Shown here: in pieces, positions 10,884 to 23,577 of the stretch
Layout of the letters: every line of letters starts with the position of its first letter
How positions within the stretch are numbered: position 1 is the first letter of the stretch
Assembly (NCBI GenBank): GCA_030340625.1
Contig: JAOPHQ010002057.1
Location: forward strand, 1 to 64,000
Length of the DNA: 64,000 bases
Direction of reading: 5' to 3'
Origin: Merluccius polli
Lineage: Eukaryota > Chordata > Actinopteri > Gadiformes > Merlucciidae
Program-made: the position numbers and the translations under genes
The notes under the pieces: model-generated
What the model saw: the letters and a program-made list of their open reading frames with translations, nothing else
Databases searched by the model: none
Told to the model about the DNA's origin: nothing

Positions 10884-11580
10884 GGGCTGTCAAACGATTA
10901 TTTTTTTTAACTGATTAATCGCATAGTATTGGCGAGTTAGCACGATTAATCGCAGTTTTTAAATTCTATTTTAAATCCACTCCCATTGAAGTTAAATGAG
11001 ATAATCAAAAGGAATTGTCATTCATACCAAATAAGGAGAACTCCAGTGTAAACTGATTCGGGGATGTTCAGTATGAGCACGAGTTCCAACGTTACCATGG
11101 TGATTAAAGGAGAACTCCGATGTAAACTGGTTCTGGGATGTTTAGTATGAGAACAAGTTCCAACGTTCCATGGAGAGCAAAAAAAAGCCGATACGACGCG
11201 AAGCTAAGTTTGCTGTTTTTAGCCGATTCTACCAAACTGCTATACGTTTGAGTGCTAAGGGCATCTGACCTGGTAAAAAATAAATCGCTTTTTTAAAGCA
11301 CTTACAAGGGTAGAAATAGCCTGACACTTCTTTGGTAGTATAATGAGGGTCTTAACATATAAAACGAGGCATTGACAACTTCGTAAGTGTACAGATAGTT
11401 TATTAAAAAGCATATTTTATACACACAATACCTTCAGTAGTTCACCCGTTGACGCCATGGTTTTTTTTAGGCTGATAAGTCGATTGACGAACAGAGAGCT
11501 CGCGTGCGATCACGCGAGTGTGTTAATGCATCATTTTTTCTTAATCAAATTAAAATAAGATTGCGTTAACGCATTATTAT
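10884..11580. mobile_element. Right-truncated hAT-type MITE
   Basis: The left end TAGGGCTGTCAAACG and following sequence match 24864 onward; the right end TTTGACAGCCCTA present in that copy is missing here because a deletion runs to 'gcatagactgctgg'. An internal 70-bp direct duplication ('gtgtaaactg', 'gttccaacgtt') and a fragment related to the foldback element at 3253 lie inside. Confidence 0.65.
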
Positions 11581-13513
11581 AGCATAGACTGCTGGAGGTT
11601 ATTCTTCAGCCACACTATTTGTGTACTTGTCCCTCATGTTTGAAGGAGTTTTGTACTTCATTGAACTGATCATTAACATGTTTATGCTTGATGCTAGCAT
11701 CACCGGCCGTGGTGACTTGGCTGCTGTCAGCTGATCTTCTGCTACTCCTATGCGGTCCGCTGCATTGGGTCAGTAACATAACATGATCTTTCGTCTGTGG
11801 AAAGATTAAACAGCCACAGCCAACAGTGTAGTTCAGTGTTGTGTTGAAACTCACCTGAAGTCAAACAGGAGGAAGGAACCACAGAGAGGTTTAACCGTTT
11901 CCACTAGGCCATATTTCAGTATCTTAATGCAATATATAACCCTTCTTCCAAGTCAGAAAAGCTTGCACATTTAGTTGTCATCTGAGCATCATCATAACCT
12001 CCAAGTATTGAATTAGACCCCGAGTACACAGCAACAGGGAAAGGTGGTCATGTATCAAATCATGTTTATTGGTCACTTCACTGTATACACAATTATAAAG
12101 GAGAGTGAAAGTTTTGGATGCTTTCTCCACAACAGTGTATCTGTGTAAGACACAAACATTACCCAATATACTGTAGTCTAAAAATGTAATTGGCCTGATT
12201 TAATACAGGGTGAGACTGTTGAATCAGTGCAGTGTATGAGGTTACCACAAGCGCCACTGTTTTTCTGTTGCACTGACTTGCACACAGAGATTTTATTAAC
12301 CGCAGGTTTTTATTACCTACTATTACAGTAATTCAGTTAGGATTATGTAGAGTTGGTCATTTGTTCTGCTGTCTTTGGAATAATTGAACTTTTAATTTGT
12401 TAATTTGTATATTTGTATTTGAATAAAAGTGGAAATTGGCGTGACAATTGTTGTCATTACTTCTAATTTTAGGATAATAAAATGTTTAAATAAGTGTTCT
12501 TCAATAAGCTGCTGCAGTAATGGGAGGTTCCCACACCAGGTCTCAAACACCGCTCAGTCAGACAGTCTAGACACAAAAACATAACATGGCGGTGATACAA
12601 CTTCCAATTAAAAACCAGCTGGCTCTGCTGTTGCCATGGCTACCCACAGACGCCTTTAAAGTCAGTGTAAACAAAAACTAAATATATGTTTAGAGTTGGT
12701 CACACTATAGAAAAATGTGTTATTAACCACCAAATAAGAATGATTAAAAATGATTAAAAATTAGGATTCAAAATCGTGAAAAAAATAAGCAGCTCAGCTC
12801 TCTGAGGGCGTGTCCGCTGAAGGCGCTAAACCAAGCCCATTTGTGCGTGGGGGGGCGGAGCCTCTCTCAACTGTCAAACTAATAACTGTCAAACTCGCGA
12901 TTGAGCATGACAAGCAGTGGTGCAACTGCGCTCTGGTTGTTAGGGGCGGGGCGATGCTAAGGGATAGCGCATTATGTCACCATGTACCATTTAATCCCCG
13001 CCCATAAAATCCTGAACGCAAAAATGGTGAAAAATAGAAAAACGGTCTAACTTCACAAGTCAACATTAAATGGCTATACAGTCTTTTTACATGTTTTCAG
13101 CCATGACTTTCTAACGTGTGTAACGTGTTTAGAAACTAATCTCAGAGTTTGCTTCACGCGGTCGTTAAGTGAGCAAGTCAACATCACACAACCTCCTGTA
13201 CATAACACCCACTACCAACAGGATCTGGTGAACTACGTCCACATAGTGTCCACTACAATACAATAAAACACTCTTTAAAACAATCTCATGAAAATGCTGT
13301 ACAAGCGGCAGAAGATTATGGCAAACATAAGGCTTTGGGCTAGCTGGGCGGCGTTTGTTTTTTTATTTAAGCTTTTAATTTTAGTATATCCATTTAAGCT
13401 TTTCCATTTCCCATTTTGAGTTTCATATTTGATGTTTCCTTTTTCTTATTTCCATTGCCATTTTCTATTTAATCTTTACAATTTAAGCTTTCAGTTTGAG
13501 CATTTCCATTTAA
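11581..13513. other. Duplicated non-coding intron sequence
   Basis: Matches 25710-27690 in the gene C intron, apart from the element inserted there at 26230. There is no convincing gene. At 12535 the intact 'gggaggttcccacacc' is the empty site for that element. Around 13205-13240 is the empty site for the Harbinger element of gene A, in opposite orientation. Confidence 0.6.
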
Positions 13514-13639
13514 GCTTTTGCAATTAATTATGGCCTGATTATTCCTAGTAGTGTAGTAAAATAATAATCATTTAAATTGTATCTCTTTTAATTTTCTATT
13601 TAGACTTTTAATTTTAATTATGACCAAAATATCCTCCAT
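13514..13639 (-). repeat. Right arm of long inverted repeat in TLR-B intron 1
   Basis: Reverse complement of 9296-9414, including the 'ggcctgattattcctagtag' core. Followed at 13755-13880 by (CA)n and (AT)n microsatellites in the remaining intron. Confidence 0.6.
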
Positions 13640-13842
13640 AGTTCTCAACAGTTAATTAAAATTGCATTTTTTACATTTTTTAAATCTTTCAAAGCGTATT
13701 AATTGTATGCTTTGGATAAAAAGCTGAATTACTAAATATTGAAATGCTCACACAAACACACACACACACACACACGGGACAGAGGTCTGGATTAGCACTA
13801 ACTCTCAATATTTCTAATTTGGACTGAAACATCCATGATCAT

Positions 13843-13880
<38 letters not shown>

Positions 13881-14229
13881 GATTATAATGTAAATGTAAG
13901 ATGTAAAAAACGTTTGTGGGATTTTTTGTTTGTTTGGTGGTTTTAAACCAATAAAGACATGGCGAAGTGTTTGAAACATTATCTACCATTTATTGACACA
14001 TAGATCTAATTTTGTAGTATACCAATAGCAACGGGTTGGTTAGCATGTTATTACGAGTTGAAGTTTGTACGTTTGTATATAAGAAGTAAACATTTTCAAA
14101 AAAACTCAAACACAGCATACAGGATGCTATGCCTCAATGACCCCTGTCTGTGTATCTTTGTGTGTCTGTTTGACAGTGTTTTTGGATTGGAAGAAGTTAA
14201 CCAAACAGAACAAAGACGAAAGAATTACG

Positions 14230-17200
14230 ATGTCATTAAGAGGAACTTGCTTCTTGTCATTGGGAATGTATTATTTATTTTTTACTCTGAACAGTTTCGT
14301 TTTTCCAACTGTTGGTTATGTGCTGAAGGACTGCTGGATCACACGGGACACACAGGCCATCTGTAAGCCGTTTAATAGAACATTAAATGTATTTCCAAAG
14401 GATATTCCAGCAAGAGTGATGACTATGGACCTGTCGGGAAACAACATTTCCAAACTAAATAAAACCGATTTGGAAGATTTACCAAACCTGCTGCGCTTAG
14501 ACCTGACATGCAACCAGATCTCCGAGATTGAATCTGGCACTTTTGTGAGTCAACTCTCCCTAGACGTGTTGATTTTAACCAATAATAACCTTAGTAAACT
14601 GCAGGAGGGTATGTTTGATGGCTTAGTCAATCTCACAGAGTTGAGACTGAATCACAATACTATCCAAACAGTAGCACCCACCTCTTGTAAGTCGCTGACC
14701 AAGCTAAAGTATTTGCACCTAGGCCATAACAAACTGCACCACTTAACAGACATTCAGCACATCTTACAGCATACACCACATTTACAAAACCTGTACATTC
14801 CATCAAACCATATTTCTACTTTTAATTCGTGGGATCTGTCGAATAAGTCTACAGAACTTGTTTCACTCGATTTGTCTCTAAATCAGCTTGTGGTCTTTAG
14901 GCTCACTGCAGATATCTTTCCCAACCTCACAAGATTGGACCTTGAGGACCATGGTAAAAAGCATAGTATTGTCTGGGAGGTGAATGACACATCGTACCTT
15001 AGTGGCGTGTCCAAACTAGATATCAGTGGGGTTCGCTCCTCATTACATGGACTACAGGAAGTCCTAGAGGCATTTAACTCCTCACTGTTGTGTCTTGGTA
15101 TAAACCATATGAAAACACACCTGGAGGTTCTCATCAATATTTCCTGCAAAATCCCATCGCTGACCTCTCTTCAAGTCCAAAATAATGGAATCAAAGTTAT
15201 TAGTTCAGGCATGCTGCACTTGTGCACAAATGTGAAAAAGTTGAACTTGGGGCACAATCAGATAACTGACATCTCTGAAAATTCATTTCAATCTCTTAGG
15301 CAGCTAAACAAATTAATCATAAAGCACAACCGTCTCTCATCCGTCCCCCATGCCATAAGGAATGTATCAAAACTCTTAAAACTGGATCTCAGCTTCAATG
15401 AAATCAGTGTGCTTGGCTGTGATGATTTTGCCAATATGACAAGTCTCAGAATTCTCCATCTAAACAATAATCATTTATTGGCTCTGAAGGACTGTGTTTT
15501 CAAAGATTTGGTCAATTTAAAGCACTTGCAGTTGCAAAGCAGCAGTATTAGCATGTTAAACGGTGCCTTCAAAAAAAACATGCCAAATCTTCAAGTACTT
15601 TATTTGTTTAACAATCAACTCACTGTTCTAGGTCATGGAGAATTTGAAGCTTTAAAATCCCTCCAGAATCTGTCATTACATATGAATAAATTAAAGACAC
15701 TTAAAAGTGGGGCTTTTCATGGACTGTCCAATCTTAGATATCTTACACTTCAGTCCAATGAACTTAAAGAAACTCAAATTACAAACAATGTTTTTGGTGA
15801 CTTGAAGGGTTTAAAGACATTGAATTTGATGAACAATCAAATTAAATATCTATCAGGTGAGTCCATTCCTACGCCACCATTTACTGAGCTTTCACAACTA
15901 GATACCTTGCTTCTTTCAGGTCAACACTGTCAACATGGGGCCTACCTCCCTCAAAACTTTCTACAAGGCCTGACAAATTTGTCATTACTCAATATAAGAA
16001 GTGCCCATCTTATGTATATACACCCATACACTTTCAACTATACTCATAATTTGAATGTGCTTTATTTGAGTTCAAATTATATTGCACCTTTTCTTGATGG
16101 TTTGTTTTATCCGATTCCAAAACTAAAAAGTCTCTACATCTCACGGGCAAAACTGCAGTCTCTAGATTTTCTGCTCAATGCTAACCTCATGGAGCTGGAG
16201 TCATTGCAGGTGAAGGGGACTGCCATTTCTGTGATTGGAGAGCCCGTGATTCGGTCTCTGCCATCTCTTGAATACCTGGATATTCGGTACAATAGCTTCA
16301 CCTGTGACTGTGACAATGCATGGTTCCTCCAATGGGTAATATCCAACAAGCAAACACAAGTGTCTGATGCGTACAACTTTGAATGCAACTACCCTCCAAA
16401 CCTTAAAGGTAGAAAACTGTTGGACATTGACATCCGTTCTTGTACAGTAGACTTGGGCTTCGTCTGTTATATTTCAACGATGTGTGCGGTCATCATGACC
16501 ATAGCGGTCACCTTCACCCACCATTACCTGCAATGGCATCTTGTCTACGTCTACTACCTCCTGCTGGCGTTCCTCTACAACACAAAGCACAGGGATGAGC
16601 GGATTTATCAATATGACGCCTTCATCTCCTACAACGCAAATGATGAGCGCTGGGTGCTGGGGGAGCTGCTGCCCAAGCTGGAGGACGAGCAGGGCTGGAG
16701 ACTGTGTCTGCACCACCGAGACTTCCTGCCAGGTGAGGAGACCTATCCGGAATATCCTCTTCACCTCCTTCGCCTCTATTAGCATACATGCTCACGTAAA
16801 TGCGGCCCTTTGATGCTTGACTGGGGATCCAAATGTTACATAAAGAGCAGATAGATTTGTCCTAGAACTTGTCTTCACGCTATCTCTGAGAGAGGAAAGG
16901 GGTTTTCAAAAGCCATCTACTGGATGGATCCATGTTAATGCATTGTCACTGACCAATATTTTTCAGGAAAGCCCATCATGGACAACATTACTGATGCCAT
17001 CTATGGCAGCCGGAAGACCATCTGTGTGGTCAGTCGCAATTATCTGGAGAGTGAATGGTGCTCCAGAGAGATCCAGGTAGCCAGGTAAGAGCACCTTGCT
17101 ATACCTGACCAGAATAAGGCCCTTCACTGATCGAGCTTTGCATGTGTATGTGTGCAATTGGTCTTGCTTCCACCAGCTTTTAAACTTGTGTTCAGAATAT

Positions 17201-17563
17201 TAGGTCAAAGAAGTATAATGTAGAATATGTGTATAATTGAAACAAGAATCAATGTAGTTATGTAAGTAAGTGTAAAGTGTAACATTTTCATTACCCTGCA
17301 GCTTCCGTCTGTTTGACGAGCAGAAGGACGTGCTAATCCTGGTGTTTCTGGAGGACATTCCCATGCAGCAGCTGTCTCCGTACTACCGCATGAGGAGGCT
17401 CCTGAAGAGCCAAACGTACCTGAGCTGGTCCCGGGCGGGCGCACACCCAGACCTGTTCTGGGAGAAGCTCCGCCAGGCCCTGAAGACCCGGGAGCACCCG
17501 GCGGGTGAGCACCTACGCCTCGCCGTGGTGGATGGACCCCCAGGAGAGAGACCAGACCAATAG
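14230..17563 (+). CDS. Toll-like receptor B (TLR11 subfamily, diverged ectodomain)
   Basis: Coding exons 14230-16732, 16967-17084 and 17302-17563 give 960 residues. The open frame reaches back to 14137, but that ATG lies upstream of the TTTGACAG acceptor (ends 14176); the start at 14230 is the Met conserved in A and C. Signal peptide, LRRs, LRRCT (CDCDNAWF), transmembrane segment, YDAFISY, a BB-loop RDFLPG (others have RDFQPG) and FW are all present. About 30 bp of 5' UTR seen in A and C is missing before the start. Residues of roughly 560-690 differ strongly from the other four genes (for example LLSGQHCQHGAYLPQ against LISSQRSRLQSWLPQ in A), while the last exon is identical to that of A. 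This suggests a different ligand or specificity, which is inference. Confidence 0.93.
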
Positions 17564-17571
17564 ATGACTCA

Positions 17572-17745
17572 ATGGGGTGTGTGTCTAGTGTGTTCGACTG
17601 TCTATTGTAAAGGTTCTGGGTTCAAACCCCAATGACCACAGTCTACCTAGGCATTGCTGAGCTAGATACACCCTACCTGCCCCTTAATGACCTATGTATC
17701 TGAATTCCCTGTAAATTGCTTTGGATGAAAGAGTCTGTTGAAGGT
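17572..17745 (+). repeat. tRNA-derived SINE in TLR-B 3' UTR
   Basis: The B-box-like 'gggttcaaacccc' and a 3' core 'attgctttggatgaaagagtctg' resemble the shared tail of fish V-SINE-like elements. It begins about 9 bp after the stop, so most of the proximal 3' UTR would be SINE. The same insertion is present in A (truncated), D and E but not C. Confidence 0.7.
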
Positions 17746-17945
17746 CTTAATAGTAACCTAAATGTTGGCTCACAATATTGATGAAAATAACAAAAAAAAT
17801 TGCACTTTTCTGTGCAGAATGTTGTTTGGAACTGGACTACCAGATCCTCTGCCTTGCTCTTATTGGACTAAGCACATTCTTAAAATGATGGACAACAAAA
17901 ATATGTAATTTACTTCTAATTATGTTATTAAAGGTTATTAAGGTG

Positions 17946-18010
17946 TGTGTGGAGTGTGTGTGTGGTTGATGGCTGGTTTAAGCAGCCATCAACCACACAC
18001 ACACTCCACA
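17946..18010. repeat. Perfect hairpin, LTR-like tip
   Basis: The arms TGTGGAGTGTGTGTGTGGTT... and their reverse complement ending ...CACACTCCACA surround a few-base loop (gtttaag). Copies are at 40821-40881 and, with longer arms, 54057-54176. The arm resembles the terminal part of the LTR at 43212-44571 (GTTGATGGCTGGTTTA). Confidence 0.7.
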
Positions 18011-19004
18011 GTGTGCATTAGGCATCTGAAAAGGAAGGTCCACGAAATCTGTTGCTATCTCACGTTATTTCAGTCTATCGATTTCCCTTTGTTCTTTCAA
18101 GCCGATTTCATGGGTGGAGTCGGTTTTCCCTGCTGGCTACATAGCCAAGCGGGTAATCAATTACTGTACACTAACGTGGCCACGGCACTTTCCTGAGTGA
18201 CCAATTACCGTACTCTAACATTGCTGCGATGGTGCAGCTGGATAAAGCTACGGCGCTTTGGACTTTGAGGAAGTACAAACTACAGAAAACACAGAGAGGG
18301 GTGTGGTCTGAATCCCTGCCCCTCTCCCTGTTTTGCATAGTTTGAGTCTTTCCCAGACTGAGTTTGAGGTGACTTTAAGATGTATATATGTATTTGCTTT
18401 TTGACATTTTCAACATATTCGCCAGATGGGTTGAAGATACATACCTCTGTGATATGTTGTTATTTTACGTTTTTAGATACTGCTGTTGATTACGGTAAAC
18501 TCGACTATCCGAGTTTTTCTCTCTTCTTTCACGCTTTACATCACCCCCTCCACACAAAAATACATATTTTCTCACACACACAGTCAAACCAGAAATTGAA
18601 GGTCGCAGGTAGATTTTTTTATTTGTTTTTGCTAATGTTTGACAGGGGTGACGACATTAAGTGAGATAGCAACTAGTCGCTTTATGTTATTGCCAAAGGT
18701 GCTAGGGCAGCATATCTTGTTATTGTCAAGGATGTCTGGGATGGTTGATATCTGGCCCCTGAGCCCAAGGTAAAGCTGTCTGTATCTTCTCTCTTTCACG
18801 CAATGGGCGTCATTCTCTCACTCTTACCTGTATATATGCTTTATGTATCTGAATAAACTTTGAATCTCTCCGAGTCATACTGCCTTGCCTCACATTGATT
18901 CAAGAGCTTGCTGCTTCGCTACAGAGACAATCCTGAACCAGAGAAACTCAGCCACACTAGACAGCTAGAAACAGCGCACAACAGTAAACTAGTCCAAAAT
19001 ACAT
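18011..19004. other. Duplicated 3' flank of TLR-B
   Basis: Matches the 3' flanks of D (from 40882) and E (from 54177). Shared marks include 'gtgcagctggataaagctatggcg' and 'gaataaactttgaatctctccgag'; the latter has an AATAAA that could serve polyadenylation. No coding sequence recognised. Confidence 0.5.
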
Positions 19005-19408
19005 TGTTGTGCTGTTCTTTGAGGAAGAAGGCCGCCGACACAGGATCGCTTTTAACTCACTTTATTTGTTTCACTTTAGGTCTATTATCTATGAAGCAAA
19101 TGGAGGGGAATTGTAAAATTCACGCGTGGAGCGACCCTTGGCTGGATATCTATCCAGATACGCAGCCTCTAGGGTTTCTGCCCTTCCCCCGGATGTGTGG
19201 TTTGGTAGTACCTGGGCAGGCGTGGCCTCTATGACGCATAATATGCTCTGATTGGCTAGTGTTGAGCGCCCGCCCCCAGTGTATTATGTGTGCCGCCATC
19301 TGGTGGCCAGGTGCGGTTAATACAGCTTATACATTTGTTCCTGTTCCCTTGTGGCTATGTGAGGATATTACAGTCTGTTGATACATATACTATTATTTAT
19401 TCTTAACA
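19005..19408 (-). mobile_element. Solo LTR, 404 bp, 4-bp target duplication
   Basis: Flanked by ACAT (19001-19004 and 19409-19412). It has TG...CA ends (TGTTGTGC...TTAACA). The empty site is in the flank of gene D ('aaaatacatatacattg', about 41835). It is the reverse complement of the 404-bp repeat at 32750-33153, whose other orientation carries an AATAAA near the end, so this copy reads on the - strand. Confidence 0.75.
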
Positions 19409-19412
19409 ACAT

Positions 19413-20440
19413 ATACATTGAATAAACCGGAGCTACAGAACAATATGGTGATGTAGAGCCCTCTTGCACAGCCCATTCAGCTGCCAATCAGCTTAATGGT
19501 TACCTTGTGCCTGTATCTCTCTTGAGGTGCTATGCCCTTTAACCTTAACTACAGCCAATCTCGTAGAAAGAGAAATTGCAGCCAGTATATCCAAAACCAA
19601 AATTTGATGTAACATGGGTTTACCATCAGCCACTTTCAAACCACCAAAGTTTACCAAATCATGTATTACACCAAAAGCATAACGCAAGTTCTTATACACA
19701 TTGAGGGTTTAAAAGATAACATGCCCTAGTTAAGGCCACCACCTCCGCTGCCTGAGCTGACCTGTCTGAGACCTGTCCCTCCTTCCCGTTCCTTCACTTT
19801 ATGATCAAGTGAGTCAGCGCTCAATGACCTAGCCAAGTAATCGTGACTGTGCCTGCCTTAGTTTGTCCCAGGGTTTCAAGGTGGGATCTTACCCGCTAAC
19901 CAGCCTCCCCTACTGGCCTGTTGCAAGATGCTGTGTATGGGGATAAATCCTGTCTGATTCTTATGTTCAGCCCATAGGATAGGTGGCGTAATGGAGACAC
20001 CACACGGCGTTGCTGGCTTCTGGTTTATTCAGGTCGTTGGCACATATTTATGCAGTATCAAAAACAAGTTTTATGAGGCTCGACAAAGCCCTGTCCAGAA
20101 TCACGTGCTCAGCACCCCCCCAGATAACAATGTCTGAGTATCAGCAGAAGCAAACAATGTACTAGGTCAAGCAGGCACAAGGCCTACACAAGAGATACTA
20201 GTTTATACAGTTTATACTGACAAGAGGAAGGGACAGTTACCAACACACAAATATAATAAAGAAATATAATAAATATAATAAAGAATATATACCAATACCA
20301 AGTTCATATTGATTAACAGATAGATAGATAGACAGATAGATAGAGATACAAGCTCCACCCTGCTGAGTTGTCCTGGGTTTGTCAGGGTGTGTTCGGTGGG
20401 TTAGAGAGTAAGAAAGACAGCTGTCACATTTACAGTGACC
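19413..20440. other. Unassigned sequence with GATA repeat
   Basis: The first part (19413-19730) continues the duplicated 3' flank. From about 19730 to 20440 the sequence is not found elsewhere in the window. A (GATA)n-like run lies at about 20321-20345. 'gacagctgtcaca' near 20430 could be an LTR edge, but I could not find the other end. No gene seen. Confidence 0.35.
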
Positions 20441-21097
20441 CCCCCCCCCCTTTCACACACAAACACAGGCATGTGGCAAGGACAGTGTGTGGCAACCCAC
20501 GAGTGACCCTAAACAGACACATACACCAACTGTCCATATAATACACCCGATCCCACAGTCCATGTCAGTCTCTGATTGTCCATCAGAGCCTGTGGTCACA
20601 ACACACTGACCTCTGCTGGTGGTGGCTGGTAGTGCACATGTCACGGAGGGGGACACGGTGCTAACACTAGTGATGGTTGCTCTCCATCTCAACTACTACT
20701 CAACTGTCTGTCTGGTGTATATATTGTGTTTGTATGCATTTGTGAGTGTGTGTGTGCATGATTGAGAATCTGGGATCCTGTGCACAGCATTCAGTTGCTC
20801 TCTTATTCTCAACCGGTGGGTCATGACCCACTTACGAGTCACAAGGGCATTTTGAGGGCATTTTGAGTGCAGGGTCGCAGAGCATATGCCAAACCTTAAT
20901 CTTTAGAAAGAATCCCATGAATAAACGAATGTTTCAATGTTAATTCATGTTTCAATGGCTTACTGTTTCAATGAGTTTGGCCCCAATTATTGCAGCTTTT
21001 GGTTTGCTCAATGTTTTTAACAGTACATGAATGCATTGTTGATTACTGCAATATTGATAAATACATTTTACATTTTTGGGTCATGACGTAAGAGAAC
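20441..21097 (+). repeat. Duplicated block upstream of TLR-C
   Basis: 20441-20712 resembles 1-400, and 20714-21097 matches 8441-8834 upstream of gene B. No gene. Confidence 0.65.
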
Positions 21098-21718
21098 TTA
21101 AAGGAGCTATATGTAAGAAATGTACTCAAAGTAATCATAAAATGACCCTAATATGTCAATAGACATTGAGGAATCATGTTAATTTCAAGTATTTATGTCA
21201 GACATAATAGTAGTCCAGCCAGAATATTTAATTTCAAACGCAATATTTCTGTGCCGTAAAACTGTTTTGTTTACATTTTGTGTTTTGGTCTGTTGCTCCA
21301 CCTTCTGCCTAGCGTCCAATCGCGAAGTCAGTACTGTGTCGCCATCCGGGTTGCCAGATGGCTGAGCTGCAGCCATTTACTGTATAAGGAAGGCTGCAGC
21401 TACAAATGTTTCGGGTCAGAAATGTCTGACGTTACTAAATGCATTCGTGAACATGTTTACATTGCACTATTAGCCTACCAAATATATTTTAGTTGGGTAA
21501 TGAAAATGGTCCATGTTTCCACTGGAGTGAGCTATTGCAGTATATCTTTAGAATTATATTTGGCTTATCGCCATTATTCAGTTTTTGCTAGAAAAACATG
21601 TTTGAAGCGAATCATTGCGTCGTTGCCTCATGGGCGTTTTCCCGAAGTCAGTATCGTTTGCTCAATGACTGTATGTAAGGATTTCACACCATGAGGGCCA
21701 TTTACTGCACACCGACTG

Positions 21719-21907
21719 CAGTGTGGATGATAATAAAACAGCGGTCAGAGCTGGCGTGTGTGTCCGTTGGGGGCTGCTCTATTCGGACACATTACTATGA
21801 AGCCCCGGTGATGGTCTGGAAGTGTGGATGATAATAAAACAGCGGTAACGTGGTTGTGTCCGAGAGGGCTGCTCTCCTCAGACACATTACTATGAAGCCC
21901 CGGTGAC
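21719..21907. repeat. Tandem duplication of about 95 bp
   Basis: Two copies of a unit running 'gtgtggatgataataaaacagcgg' to 'gacacattactatgaagccccggtgay' follow one another; the second ends in the target site of the nested hAT element. Confidence 0.7.
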
Positions 21908-22558
21908 TAGTGGTGGATTTCCTCGTTCGTTTGCGCGAACTAGTTCGCGTCGTTCAGTTCGCCATGAAGAGTCGTTCGTTCGTTCGTTCGTTCGTTCGTG
22001 TTTCCGGTAGCGCTGAATCATTCACTGACTCGTTCAGTCGTTCAGTCGTTCACTTAGCTCCTCCCTCGTTCGCGAATCACGAACGACTCGGCTCAGGGCT
22101 GTCATTCGCGAACGGCGAATGCCAGCCGAGTCGGTCAGACTCGGCTCCTCCTCGTTCACACAACATTCAAACGAATCACGAATGCAGCTGAGTCGGTCTC
22201 GGACTCCCTCGTTCTTCTCATTTACTAACTAATCATGAAATCACGATTCACAATCGTGCAATGGTGCTTGATGGCGTTAATAAATGTGTTAATAGCAAAT
22301 ACAACATTGTGTCTGGTTGAATATGTTAACATATGTATTTCATTTGAGTTCAACAGATTTATTTAATGTATGCATAATGACATGTCAGGATCAAAATGCC
22401 CCGTTCCCCCAATTCAACGTAACGTTAGACAAACCAAACGCAGCGCGATGTGTGTGTGTGTGTGTGTGTGGGGGGGGCGTAGTAGATTATTGGATGTTTA
22501 ATATATCAGCAAGATAATAGACTTGGTAAAGTTAGACACACCAAACGCAGCGCGATGT

Positions 22559-22589
<31 letters not shown>

Positions 22590-23046
22590 GGGGGGGCGTA
22601 GTAGATTATTGGATGTATATCAGCAAGATAATAGACTTGATTTAGCAATGATGAGTTTTAAAGTTAATGATGTACAGTTGTGTTTATTCTGGGCATATTT
22701 TATATTGCGGGTCCCGGCCGGGTTGCGTGCGTGAGAAGGAAGCATGAAAGAACGACACAGATTGACGAGACATTCAAATATTTTATTAATCTGGCATGAC
22801 ACAGAAAATACAAAGACAGATTGGCTGGCTCTCGTGATGACGAGTCGTGAGTGACGTCTCAGTCCTCGAGTCAATCAGTCAGCGAACGAGTCACGACTCG
22901 CGAATCAGCGGCGCCGCGAATCAGCGCGTCAGAGAGACTCAGCGAACGAGACGAACGACGCGAACGACGGTGGCGAACTAGGTCAGTTCGTTCACTTTAA
23001 AGAGTCGTTCGTTCGAACTAGTTCGTTCGCGAACGACCCATCACTA
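21908..23046. mobile_element. Nested hAT-type MITE, 8-bp target duplication
   Basis: Starts TAGTGGTGG and ends CCATCACTA, flanked by a perfect CCGGTGAC (21900-21907 and 23047-23054). Both subterminal regions are full of 'ttcgttcg/cgaacgaa' motifs and together are self-complementary. Inside are two copies of a 'caaacgcagcgcgatgtgtg' unit with (GT)n and G-runs. No transposase frame. Confidence 0.8.
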
Positions 23047-23468
23047 CCGGTGACGGTGATGCAGTTGGTCAATATTATCAGGGATCTATGCAAGGCAAGT
23101 GTATTTGTATAGCACACTTCATACACAGAGGCAATTCTATGTTCTTTACCTAAATAAAAGCAAAGAACAGTATGTAAAACACTTGTCATGGTTGCTCCTT
23201 CTAGTAGACGCAGTGTTGTGTTGAGTAATCCGGGAACGGGGAATCTGGCAACCGCTACTCTGGGGGGGGAGGGGGAGGGAGTACCACGCTGTACAGTATT
23301 TACAACGTGGTTGCAATAACAGTTTTGGCCAGAGAGGACGCAATCCTACATATAGTTCCTTTAACTTACAGTTGTGAGAACTTGGTAAAGTTTGTGTTCT
23401 GCTGACTCGGTTCCTTCATTTTTGGACCAACAGATTTTCGACTCTGTTTTTCATACTTCTTCTTCTTG

Positions 23469-23480
23469 CTTCCTCATTTA
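23469..23480 (+). promoter_or_regulatory. CTTCCTCATTTA motif before TLR-C exon 1
   Basis: Same position and sequence as in the other TLR copies, only about 105 bp after the end of the TTAA-flanked transposon. That insertion therefore sits in the probable promoter of gene C and not of gene B. Confidence 0.35.
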
Positions 23481-23481
23481 A

Positions 23482-23577
23482 CACATACAAAAATAACTTT
23501 TCAAACCAGTTTTCACTTAGATGTACTTTATCAGTATGCATCATCAATAAGACTGCACAGATTTAATGGAAAGAAAT
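23482..23577 (+). other. TLR-C non-coding exon 1 (5' UTR)
   Basis: Nearly identical to the exon of gene B; donor GTAAGT at 23578, joined to the acceptor ending at 28276. Confidence 0.5.

Larger units (their letters stand above)
21102..23360. mobile_element. TTAA-flanked transposon, about 2.26 kb
   Basis: TTAA is duplicated at 21098-21101 and 23361-23364. The ends are inverted repeats (AGGAGCTATATGTAAG at left, and AGGAACTATATGTAGG read on the other strand at right). The empty site 'gaacttaacttacag' is at about 8825. TTAA duplication is typical of piggyBac and also of Kolobok elements. No transposase is readable, so this is non-autonomous. It contains a tandem duplication (21719-21907) and a nested hAT element. 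Confidence 0.75.

Noticed and set aside
14137..14229. Upstream ATG as TLR-B start (MTPVCVSLCVCL)
   Set aside because: The ATG lies before the TTTGACAG splice acceptor that is conserved in all five genes, so it is intronic.
21278..21694. 138-residue ORF inside the TTAA element as a transposase
   Set aside because: No DDE or DDD motif, no similarity I recognise, and it is far too short for a piggyBac transposase.
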